The position numbers were made by a program, and so were the translations under genes. The notes below the pieces were generated by a model. The model was given only the letters and a program-made list of their open reading frames with translations, ran no database searches and was not told the origin of the DNA. A stretch of 64,000 nt of DNA, from positions 322,340 to 386,339 of the forward strand of contig LNGK01000008.1 of assembly GCA_001510575.1 (NCBI GenBank), read 5' to 3'. The DNA comes from Knoxdaviesia capensis (Eukaryota > Ascomycota > Sordariomycetes > Microascales > Gondwanamycetaceae). Shown in pieces: positions 26,308 through 36,527 of this stretch (position 1 is its first letter; each line of letters begins with the position of its first letter).

Positions 26308-27163
26308 CTAGCTGGCCCGGGCCTCCTGCGCAAAGAACCGCACAACCCGCCCCGCGTCGACCGCGCCCAGAACCGACTCGAGCAGCGCACTCCCCGCGCG
26401 TCCGCGCCGCAGCACCACCGCGGCCACCTCGCCCACCGACGGCGCCAGCTCGGCCAGCCGCCGCGCCTGCACCGCGCTCAGTCGCGGGCCGGGCTTCACG
26501 CAGTGCGCGAGCATCTCCAGGGCCGTGGCGTCGGCGTCGTCGGCGGCGGCGCTGTGGGACGGCGGCCCTGCGGTCGTGGTCTGTAGCGTGCGGACTGTGC
26601 CCGGAATGGCGGCGCTGGATGCCACGGGGACCAGCGTGGCGTGGGGGGCTGGGACACTCGACGCCAAGCTGCATTTGCATGTGTCAGTGGGTGAATGTCA
26701 GAGAGTCTCGGTCCTGGGCCAGGAAAGGTTCGGCCGAGGGCACACATACTGCAGCTGCAGGTCCAGCAGCGCCGATGCCGCCGCCGGCGCCGGGCCGAGG
26801 ACAAACAGCACGAACACGTCACGGCCGCCGTGCAGGAAGGCAAGCCGGTCAACTCGCGCAAGTGTGGCAGCCCGACGACTGGCGGCTGCTGTTCCGTCCA
26901 AGTCGGCAGCGCTCACTAGCATGGCGGCGCCAGGTCGAGGACCCCCCGATTCTCCTGCTCGCGGTGGGAGGTTAAACGACAAGTCGTGTGGGCTCATATC
27001 GCGCTCTACAATGGTCAGTTCTGGCCATACAGACACCATCTCAGCGACGCACCAGCCTTTCAGAGCTCATACCTTTCCATGCCGGTGTATCGGCACGGAG
27101 AACAGCGGGTAAGCCGGACCACTCCCGCGACCGGCGGAGAGCGGTAGAAAACACAAGATCCAT
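26308..27163 (-). CDS. Three-exon gene of uncertain family, possibly ERCC1/Spo16-like
   Basis: Exons 27163-27073, 27020-26750 and 26668-26308 on the minus strand join in phase and give 240 residues. Introns are 52 and 81 nt with GTATGA/CAG and GTATGT/CAG ends. The sequence is very GC-rich with G/C third positions, unlike the surrounding spacer, which supports real coding. Residues about 62-150 look like an alternating beta/alpha fold: AMLVSAADLDG, RVDRLAFLHGGRDVFVLFVLG, then ATLVPVAS and PGTVRTL. The last about 70 residues (LSAVQARRLAELAPSVGEVA, then GRVVRFF) are all helical and resemble a helix-hairpin-helix module. That order recalls XPF/ERCC1-type proteins such as the meiotic crossover factor Spo16, but I see no catalytic ERKxxxD motif. 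The family call is weak inference; the gene model is stronger. OPA3 lies upstream in the same direction, 430 bp away. Confidence 0.7.
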
Positions 27164-27593
27164 GGCCGGGGTCAAGAAGTTGGAGGTAGAGTGGGAATTG
27201 TGTATCTTTATATAAATCTACCGTGAACAGCAAAAGTCTAAATAGCTTGGAATCACATGAAACCACACTGCAGGCAACGTGAAGGGTGGGTGGCTATTAT
27301 ACAAAAAAGGAGAAGTTGGTTCGTGTGGAACGAAAAGTGACGGCGCAGAGCTCTCGTGGGAGAATGCAGGTTAAATGTCAAGGAAGGTGCTATCAACAGG
27401 TTCGAGATGAGTAATGTGATGGCGTGAGTCAGGTGGTGTTGATGTGATGTCCACCACAAAGTGAGAGCCAAAGCCCAGAGAACGTTTAACAAGCAGAGAA
27501 AAAGAAGACGCTGGGAGCAACAGATACTCGGAGAATTCCCCTCGAAATACAGATGTGTAGGGAGTAACTAGTCCCTCAAAGCCCACACCCGGA
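27164..27593 (-). other. Spacer between the OPA3 gene and the 240-residue gene
   Basis: These 430 bp are A/T-richer than both neighbours and contain no supported gene. They should hold the 3' UTR of the OPA3 gene and the promoter of the downstream 240-residue gene. Confidence 0.6.
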
Positions 27594-28431
27594 TCACGAA
27601 GCCGCGGCAGACGCCGCCGGCGCCGCCGGCGCTGCCGACGAATGCAAGCTGGGGAAGATCGACTTCTTGCGCGCCGCCCGCACCTCCGCCTCCAGCGCAT
27701 CGATGCGCAGCCGCTGCGCCTCCTCGACCTGCTCAAGCTCGTCCTCGCGCGCCTGCAGCGCCTCCAGCCGCTCGGTCAGCATGCGCAGCCGCTCCTGGTT
27801 CGCGTCGGGCTTCTGCGACGACCGCCAGTACTCGTACATGATCAGCGCGCCGCCGACCGTCAGGATGAAGCCGTCGCCCACCACGTCGGCGAACAGGTCG
27901 ACCGCCTTGCCTTCCGGGAGGGGCTTGAATTTGCGCCGCCAGATGCTTTGGCGGCCACTGGAGGAGGATGATGATGATGATGAGGACGACGACGAGGAGG
28001 AGGAGGAGGAGGATGAGGATGACGACGAGGATGAAGAGGAAGATGAAGGGCCTGATGACGATGACGAGGAAGACGACGTCTTGGCACGACTGGCTTCCTC
28101 GCGCTCAATCTGCTCTTTCGTCTTGACGGTCGGCGCCTCGGCCTTCTCTTTGGCGATCCTCTCGGCCTCGGGGTTCCGGAGCAGCGCCACCGACAGCCGC
28201 ATATTCAGCTGGTGGATATGCTGGCCGTAGCGGGCCGCAAAAGCCCGGAACCGCAGATGGTCATGGGCCTGGAGCTTGATACGGTTCTAGACAGGCGGAG
28301 GGTATGTTAGTTTCGCGTCTGGGTGTACGGCGTCGTCGGGGGTGAGAGAGCGGCAGTGGTCTTACAGCGCCGTATTTTGACACATGCCGCAGGAACAACG
28401 CCGCAAGCTTGAACAACGGAAGGTTGACCAT
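27594..28431 (-). CDS. OPA3: OPA3-like mitochondrial protein with a polyserine insert
   Basis: Exons 28431-28366 and 28286-27594 give 252 residues. The N-terminus MVNLPLFKLAALFLRHVSKYGANRIK-like pattern and the later RFRAFAARYGQHIHQLNMRL are the conserved OPA3 core. OPA3 proteins are small mitochondrial membrane proteins tied to mitochondrial morphology and lipid handling; the molecular activity is unsettled. After KTKEQIEREEASRAK comes a serine tract (about residues 92-132, interrupted only by Gly-Pro), then the conserved FADVVGDGFILTVGGALIMYEYW segment. A coiled coil (about 195-235, RLEALQAREDELEQVEEAQ) and an Ala-rich tail end the protein. The tract is encoded by mixed TCC/TCG/TCA/TCT codons, so it is not a pure trinucleotide expansion. 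The polo kinase gene is divergent, 1.2 kb away. Confidence 0.92.
27960..28080 (-). repeat. Serine-codon tract in the OPA3-like gene
   Basis: About 40 codons, nearly all TCN, with one GGC-CCT break. On the opposite strand the tract reads as a run of Asp/Glu codons in one frame, producing an acidic shadow reading frame that is not a gene. Confidence 0.9.
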
Positions 28432-29651
28432 TGTGTCGTGAAAGCTGGATATGTGAGTCCCGCCGAATCACCGGAATGTATCTCCAAGCTGATTCTCCCG
28501 TATCTGGCTCCGGGCGTTCTTGTCTCGGGACGGTGCTGCAACGACGTGGGGCGCCGCGATAAGCAGTGAAGCCGCCAAACAACCGCACAAAGCCGGGATC
28601 TCAGACCGCGCCGGACAAGCTTGGCAACAAGGCAAAGTGCGCGGAATAGAGGCAGAAGCAAAACTGAGCAAAAAGAGGCGTGAGCAAGTGTCAATTGGAG
28701 AGGAATTGTGTTCGAGAAATCACCCCAAGACGCCGAAATGCCAAAATCTCCGTGCCTGGCCCAGCTCGGAAATAGAAACATCCAGACAAGAATCGGCTCA
28801 ACTCCGGCTTACGCCGACAAAGCCAACCCTAGCGCCGGAATTTGGTCGCTTAATTATCCCGGCATTACTTCGGCTAAAGCTGTGCCCGGCCCCAAAAGTC
28901 TCCATGCACAGCCTCTAACCCTATACGGTTAGTCCACAATTCCTGTTCCCACAGCAACGAAGAAACAAAAGTCAACGACCAAGTAAACACGAAAGGATCG
29001 CCCGTCTCTTTCATTCTACTTGCAGAGTCCCCTGGTTTCCCCCTATAGCTGAAGTACCTTTTGTGTATATCCCACTCATTTTATTTCATCTTTAGGTTGA
29101 TCAAGCTGCAAAGAGTATTTCCAAGTCAGTATTAATTCTTTTTTTTTTTTTTTAATCCTGCATGCATATTGAATGGCTGGTTAATGTTGTTTGGTGTATT
29201 TGTTTCTTTTGGGTTTAATAGTTGTTTTCTTTTTCCCTTGCTCTCTACATCCTTCCTGGTATTTTTGAAAGAGGTCAGTATTGTGTTTTTCCTTTCTGAA
29301 TTGCTTCATTGTTTTTTGTCAGTTACAGCTTTCTTTTCCTTTTTCTATACCCTCTCTTCTTCTGATCTTCTAACTGTTCTTAACATAGATCAGCATCATC
29401 ACAGGTTCCTGTCTTGAAGATCTGTTCCTCAGCTCGTCTCCTGAGCTCTGACGCCGAAACCGGACACCGGAACACACACGCGACTGATCACCGCCATCGC
29501 AACCACCGCTTCGCTTTGCCACAGCCGAGTCCGGTCCGGTCAATCACCAGGAACACTCCCGAGTCCAAAAATCCTCCCGGCCCGCCGCCCCGAGGTGCTT
29601 GTCTCCGCGAGAGAGGGACTGCTCACACACCCACACACCCCCATACACACA
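28432..29651. promoter_or_regulatory. Divergent promoter region of OPA3-like and polo kinase genes
   Basis: This 1.2-kb region has no supported gene. On the polo side it has a T run at 29140-29153 and a T-rich tract at 29200-29380, then a CACA-rich leader (29625-29650) before the start codon. Confidence 0.55.
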
Positions 29652-32600
29652 ATGGCCCAGAACCATCTTGGAGCCAAGTTCGCCTTAGACGTTGACGCGT
29701 TGTCGCCTAGGGACGTCAACGCCCAGCGTGCCCCGAAGGCCGTTGCCATGAAGCCGGCGGCGTCTGCTGCAGGTCCCTCGGCCGGCGGTCCTGCCGCTGC
29801 GGCTCCGCTGAAGACGGCCGCCCAGCTCCGCGCCACCAAGGAGAAAGACCACCCGCCGCCGCCGCCGTCCCAGGTGTTCGAGCCGCCGAACCCGGATGCG
29901 CCCGACGGAGCCATCTACCAGGTCGGCAAGCTGCTGGGCAAGGGCGGCTTCGCCGTATGCTACTATGGCCAGCATGTTGACACGCGCAAGAAGTACGCGC
30001 TGAAGATTGTCAAGTCGCAGATGCCAGTGAAGATGGAGCAAAAGGTGCGCCCCCTAAGTGGTCCCCATACCTCAGACAGCATATCTATCAGGCGATGCTA
30101 ACCCTCACTCCCTCCCTCTCTCTCTCTCTCACACACACAGTTCCAAACCGAGCTGCAGATCCACTCGAAAATGAAGCAGAAGAACATCGTCCAGTTCTTC
30201 CGCGCCTTCAGCTTCGACAAATGCACATACCTGGTCCTGGAGCTGTGTCCCAACGGCTCGTTAATGGACATGGTCAAGCGGCGAAAGGGGCTCACCGAGG
30301 CCGAGGTGCGCTTCTACACGCTGCAGGTGGCCGGCGCCATCAAGTACATGCACTCCAAGGGCATCATCCACCGCGACCTGAAGATGGGCAACATCTTCCT
30401 GGACGCGCACATGAACGCCAAGATCGGCGACTTCGGCCTCGCCGCCCTCGTCGTCACCGGCCGCGACATGCAGACCATCCGCCGCACCACGCTGTGCGGC
30501 ACGCCGAACTACATTGCGCCGGAGATCCTCGAGAAGGGCCGCAAGGGCCACGACCACATGGTCGACATCTGGAGTCTCGGCATCATCATGTTCGCCATGC
30601 TGACGTCCAAGCCGCCGTTCCAGTCGTCGACCACCGACGAGATCTACCGCCGCGCCCGCGAGCGGGACTACGAGTGGCCCGACGTCGACTCCTCAGCGCC
30701 GGCAGCCTCCGCCCGCAACCGGCCCGCCATCAGCCTGGCGGCCAAGGACCTCGTGGCGATCATGCTGCAAGACGCCGCCGAGCGCCCCGAGCCCGACGAC
30801 ATTGTGAACCACCCGTGGTTCCGCCTCGGCTACATGCCGGTGCCCGACGACATCACCGGCCGGCTGCGCGACCTGCCGCCCGACCGCGACGACTTCTACG
30901 CCGGCGACCACGTGACGCTGGCCTTCCAGCAGCGCTCGCTCGACAACTTCCGCCTGATGTGCCGCGAGTGCGGCGTGGGCCGCGAGGCCGGCGACCCGCC
31001 GGCGGCGCGCATGGTGCAGGTGTGGAAGGAGATGGCCGCCGAGGAGAAGGCGCGGCTGACCCCGGCCATCCCGCTGGCCGAGAACATTGTGTACCGGCCG
31101 TTCGAGGAGTGGCTGAAGGAGCAGAGGGCTGCCGAGGCGAAGAAGAAGCTGTTGGCGAGCGTGGCGGAGGATGCCACGGCGTCGTCGGACCAGACCGCAG
31201 CCAGCGCCATGTCGTATGAAGACGAACTGGCGCTGGGTGTCGGCTCCATCCGTCTACACACGTCCCGCCCGGCTGTCCGCGGGCCGCCGCAGAGTTTTGC
31301 GGCCCAGCAGCGTGAGAAGGGCCGTCGCGCGCAAGCTGCGGCGCCCAAGGATACCGGGTCCCAAGCCGAGGGTTCACAGCCAGCTCCCACTGCCACTGCC
31401 ACCTCGGGCGTCAATGCGCCGCCCATCAGAACCCGCACTTCGCGCCGCGAAGCCACCGCCACGACTACTGCCACCGGCTCGGTCCGCGGAGAACGCGAAC
31501 GGACAACCCGCACCGCCACCGCCACCACCACCACGACATCGTCTGTGCAGAAGGTCGCCACGATCTCTTCGACCGCCAACACCGAGCCCGCCGACTCGGT
31601 GCCCAAGCGATCGGCCTCTGCCCGGACGCTTCTTCCCGGATCCGCGCGCATCCGCACCGCGCTGCCCGACTCGGGAAGCCTTGCGGTGCGCGAACGTACG
31701 CGTCCGCGCTCCGTCGACCTAGGCAACCTCGCCACCGGTGCCGCGGTCGCCGCAGCGTCTGCACCCGCAATGTCCTCCCCCACAACCGCGACCGCGCCGA
31801 CGTCGGGCGGCAACACGGTCATGGCGTCCCTGTTCAGCCCGGCAGAGCGTCCGGCCGAAGTGCCCGAGTCCAAGCCGGACGTGATTCTCGGCCGGCTGCG
31901 CAAGCTGCAGGCGGAGCTGGAGCGGGCGCTGAACTCGCGGTCGATGGCCATCGTCACGTCGAAGACGGCCACGCCGCCGCCGCAGCCGCACGTGGTGGTC
32001 AAGTGGGTGGACTACACCAACAAGTTCGGCCTGGGGTACATCCTCAGCAACGGCCACGTGGGCTGTGTGCTGCGCGAGATCGCAGCGTCGGACGGCGGCG
32101 GCGGCAGCAGCAGCAGCACTTCAGCATCTGGAGGCAGTGCAGGCACACAGGCAGTGCTGCCGCCGGCGTGCATGCTGATTGCCGGGGCGGAGCGCCACGT
32201 GCAGCGCCGCAACGACGCGACGTACGCCGACCGCTACCAGCCGGTGCCCATGAACGCCGGCCCGATCCACTTCTACGAGAACCACGGAGAGGCCGGGCTC
32301 GTGCAGCAGCTGGTGGCGGCGGACCAGTTCCGCGTGGCGGTCGGCCGCGACGGGCTGCCGACCAAGCTCGGCCCGGGGCGCGACGTGTTCCAGCACCGCA
32401 AGCGCGAGCGCATCATCCTGTGGAAGAAGTTTGCGAACTACATGATCACGTACGGCCGCGACGACGCGGACGCCGCGCAGACCGCCACCTCCTCCTCCTC
32501 CTCCTCCTCGTCTTCCTCTTCCGCTTCCACGGGGTCGTCCTCGTCGGGATCGTCCTCGCGCGCAGCGTCCCCGGCGCCCGGCGCCTCCGCCGCCGCCGCC

Positions 32601-33338
32601 GCCGCCACCCCACAGTACGTCGGCGAGCCCGGCGAGCTGGTGACGTTCTACCAGCGGTTCGGCGACGTGGGCTGCTGGGTGTTCGCCGACGGCCACCTGC
32701 AGTTCAACTTCCCCGACCACACCAAGCTGGTGCTGGACGCCAGCGGCGCGTGGTGCCACTTCTGGCACCTGCCGCTGGCGGCCGCGCTGCGGCTGCGCAC
32801 CAGCGGCACGCTGGGCGACTCGGCGCTGGACGACCGCGCCATGCTGTCGTACCCGCTGCAGACGCTGCTCAACTTCCACCAGCCGGCGCGCGGAGGCGCT
32901 GCTGCCGCCGCCGGCAGCAACAGCAGCGGGGCCACCGCGGCGGCGCGGCGCCGGCCGGAGATCCCCGCGGAGCTGCAGGGCGTTCCGGCGGCCAACGACC
33001 TGCGCCGCAAGGTCGACTTCGTGCGCTGCGTGGTGCGCGAGTGGGTGGCCAACGGCGGGCTGGGCAACTCGGACATGGCGAGCGCGACGCGGCTGCGCTG
33101 GACCGGGTTCCGCGAGATGCCGCCGTCGGTGGCTGCGGCCGATCCGGCCGCTGCTGCTGCTGCTGCCCCGCCGGCACTCGTCCTGCAGAAACACGTCTGG
33201 GTCACCGTCGGCGCACGCTGGGGCGACCGCCGCGTCACGGCCATGTTCGATCCGCGCCGGCCGACCGAGATCGCGCCGGATCTGGACGAGTCGGCGCCGG
33301 CCAAGAAGCGGGTGGCGGCGGCGGGTGGGCGGGCGTAG
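29652..33338 (+). CDS. CDC5: Polo-like serine/threonine protein kinase
   Basis: This mitotic kinase acts at spindle poles, kinetochores and the septation machinery. Exons 29652-30044 and 30141-33338 give 1196 residues, about twice metazoan Plk1 but in the size range of long filamentous-fungal polo kinases such as Aspergillus PLKA. Kinase features: Gly loop LGKGGFAV (95-102), K118, HRD at 208-210, DFG at 228-230, and activation loop TTLCGTPNYIAPE with T248 at the Plk1 T210 position. A long Ser/Thr/Ala-rich linker follows. Polo box 1 starts near KWVDYTNKFGLGY with W753 (like Plk1 W414). Polo box 2 carries the phosphopeptide-binding pair in DHTKL, H991 and K993. Both polo boxes have low-complexity insertions: Gly/Ser/Ala in box 1 and Ser then Ala runs between the boxes. 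The single intron has a GTGCGC donor and a CACACACACAG acceptor. Confidence 0.96.
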
Positions 33339-36300
33339 TCGCGGTAGCCGTCATTCCTCCTCCCCCCTTTTGTTTCCCCCCTCTGGGATTCTTCTCTTCA
33401 GTCTTCTCTGCTTAATCCTTTCTTCTCACGTCCCTGTGCCTTTTGTTGTTTTGTTCGCCGCTGTCTGCATTTTGCTTGTTTCATTCCTCTGCTTTCTCTT
33501 GTTTCCGTCCCATGTTCGTCTTTTTCATCGTGCTTTTGTTTTTGTTTCCGCTCTTACGTTTGTGTCTTTCCGTCCGTCCGTTCCATTGCAACCCGGCCTT
33601 CTGTACCTAGAACAAAATCCCCACTGCAGGCCCCCAAGAACTTCCGGGTTTTCTGGCGAGCGCACTCTTGCTTTTTTTGTATTTAATTTGGCTTCAACTC
33701 CCGCGTAATGATGATGAGAACACACACACACACACCCAAAATTGAATATCTTTCTGGTCTATGAATGCGCTTGAATTTCAGTACCTCTGGTTCCCTTTCT
33801 CCGTTCCTGTTCGTATCTTTCTCCCCGGTATTCTACCCTGGATCCGGCCGGCCAACTATGTAGTCAACCGGCCCGGATGAGGACCGGAGCACCGGAGCAT
33901 AGAACCGCGGAACGCGGAGACAACCAACAACAGATGGAGACGTCAATGCCCCGCGCCGGCCAGGCTGCGGGGCCGGAGACGGCCGGGTGCACGGGCCTTA
34001 TCCACGCTTTTGGTTCTCTATATTCAAGCCGACTATAAGTCGGCAACCCGAGATAGAGCGATCACGGTCACTTCCGGTGTCTGGTGGATTACTCCTGCCA
34101 TCTTGACTGTCTAGTTGGTGTCTCTTTCTCTCTCTAACCAACATAAGCAGCCATGGCAAAAGCATCTTGAATTGTTCCGGGCGTGGTCACGGAAAGAGAT
34201 GGTGCCCGCCCCGACATCGGACACTAGAAGGAGCTTTCGGGACAGATCTAGATACGAAGGATCACCCCGAAGTTAGTATACAGATCGTGGCACAGTCGTC
34301 CTTGCCACGAGGATGAGTTACTCGGTGTGTCTCCGGCTCTGTGTCATTTGAATGGCCCGCCTAATCTACATCATCATCACAGAAGTTGCTCATTTGTTTT
34401 TGTGTATAAAGTTTTGGTGCATGTCAAGACTCGGAAGGTTTGAGGGGGTAGATCTCGGGTAAGAGAAACGTAGAGAACAAGGGGCTAACTGAAATATCCG
34501 GAGTAGACTGCGTTTGTTGCTTACCAGCCGATTTGACCTGCTGGATCTTACTTCCCGAAAAGCCCCTTCACGACGCAGCAGGCCAGTGGAGATTCCCTCG
34601 AGGTTCAAGAAACACGCTTCACGTGGATATGTCGTATGTCGGGACTGTTAGTTCTAAGAAGGCTCTCGTTTGGGCCGGGGGGGCGGCGTCAGTTCTGCTT
34701 GCATGTGAACTATGAAGAGGCGTCTGTGTCGGATTGTCGGAGGTGCCGGAAGGTGCTTCCGCCGCAGCAGGGGCCCTTTGGATGAGGAAGATGTTAGGGA
34801 CAGATGTCGAGAGAGACTGCCGGAACCTGCAAGTTAGGTACTGACTTTGCCGGCGGCTGGTTGGCATCTTCCACGACCAGCTTGACTGCGAGATAGCAGG
34901 GACTTCCCATATTGTCTGTGTGCGCGCGGGAAGTGAAATATCTATTTTTTTTTTTGGTATGTTCGTGGGATGTTGGAAAGCTGGAAAGAGGATGGCAGAG
35001 GAGAGAGTTTGGGATTCATACATACAACAACTGGACCTTGACTGATTTGCAGCATCTATTTGATTCTAGCTCGAGATACCGGCTATGTCATCTATGTCGG
35101 TTCTCAATACCATCATTTGATAACCACCTCGTGATTTGAAATCCTGAGATAATTCTGACCCTGCCGGATCTCGTCGAGTTGAAGATACCCTAACCGAACC
35201 CCCACGATTCCGAGTAAGTCAGTAACAAAAGAGATTTTGTGTTCCTCACCAAGACCAAGCAGGCAAGTTGCCCTGAGTTGCTTATGTGGGAGCTAGTTTT
35301 GGTCAGTAACACATTTTGTTACTGACTGGTATCGTCGTTTTCACAACTTGCACCAATTCGCGTAAGAAGTATTGTTTGAAAAAGACCAGGAGAGTGATCC
35401 ACAATAGCAGGTCAAAATAAGGGTTAGGGTTGTGCGTGAGAATCAAAAATCCCACCAGATTCGAACAACCACCAGCAAGACATCGTTCGACATGCTCAGG
35501 TTTTCAAACAGTCCCAAAAGAAGAATAACCCAGAACACTCTCAAAGGAAGAAATCCATCCAGCGAGCATCAAAATCACAGTGTACCAACAGAAATAGATT
35601 ATGTCCGTCTGCATTAAGATACCAAAAAAGAAGAACACCTTAACTTAGCCCCTCGGTTCCCAAGACGACGAAAACGAACCCCAGAAATGAAATATTAAGG
35701 CAATGTGTGCAATGATATAGCATGCGAGCAAATGATACCGAAGCAAAAGATAAAACTTCGCGAAACGAACGGCAATACAACGATGACAGCAAACGAGAGA
35801 AAAAAACCACATAAGAAAAAAAGGAGACAGAAGCAGCAGAGCGAAGCCGGATAAAACATGCCAGAGTGCATCTTGTTGAAGTAGTTCATCGTAATTAAGA
35901 CGAAAAATAAAATGAAAATGTTCAAGACTCCCGAGACAAAGAAAGAGACGAAGGAATATAAAATGAGAGACCAAAACGACGAACAAAAACATTTTTGAAA
36001 AACCATGAAAGAAGAATGACAAAAAAAAAACACGCATGTCCCAGTTTTGCAAAATCCTCCGCTTCATCCTTCTCCCTGTAAGATGCATTAAAAAAAACCA
36101 AAACAAAAAACAGAAAAATGAATGCCTCTCCTAAGAAAAAAAAAACCAGAATGAAAACCGAAAAAAGGAGGGTCGGGACAACCAAATGCAATATGCAGTC
36201 CGCCCAGGACCACAGGTCGTGAGGGCAAGAGTAAAAAAACGAATTTCAAAAACGAGTTATCCAATATTAAACAATAGGGAGAGACAGAGAGAGAGAGAGA

Positions 36301-36527
36301 TGGAGAGATTGGCTCACGGTTGGCCAGCAATATTAACAGGCCCCGGAAGATCAAAACGCCCGACCCACAAGAAGCCAATGAAAAAGAAAGAGCAGAGTAT
36401 AAGAACGTCCAAATGAGAGGGAAATAGAGAGAGTAAGGGGATCGATCAAGTGAGAGAGTCAGGAGGTGGGAGAAGAAGTGCAAGACGGGGGGAAAAAGAG
36501 AGAGAGAGAGAGGTAGTCACATCTGCC
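33339..36527. other. 3.2-kb convergent region between polo kinase and SKT5 genes
   Basis: No gene is supported. A GC-rich segment with imperfect CCGGCC-type inverted sequence lies at 33843-33877. The possible inverted-repeat element lies at 35217-35327. From about 35640 to 36480 the + strand is A/purine-rich; its complement gives hydrophobic open frames (up to 153 codons) typical of T/C-rich DNA, not a protein. A GA run lies at 36283-36301. The region must include the 3' ends of both flanking transcripts. Confidence 0.5.
35217..35327. repeat. Short element with 14-bp perfect terminal inverted repeats
   Basis: AGTCAGTAACAAAA at 35217-35230 is matched by its exact complement TTTTGTTACTGACT at 35314-35327. 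A further GTCAGTAAC at 35302-35310 forms an inner hairpin with GTTACTGAC at 35318-35326. The whole is 111 bp. It could be a MITE remnant or a transcript hairpin; no clear target-site duplication is seen. Confidence 0.4.

Noticed and set aside
25967..26680. 237-codon minus-strand open frame at 26.0-26.7 kb
   Set aside because: It overlaps the third exon of the 240-residue gene in another frame; the in-phase spliced model explains the region better.
30896..33194. Long open frames antisense or frame-shifted in the polo kinase exon
   Set aside because: They are Arg/Ala/Gly-rich shadows of the GC-rich sense gene.
35419..35432. GGGTTAGGGTT telomere-like sequence
   Set aside because: Fewer than two full repeats, and similar short matches (CTAACCCTAAC near 48597) occur elsewhere; not evidence of a chromosome end.
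35645..36106. 153-codon hydrophobic minus-strand open frame that could pass for a membrane protein
   Set aside because: The tract is A-rich on the + strand; overlapping frames are equally hydrophobic and it lacks the codon bias of real genes here.
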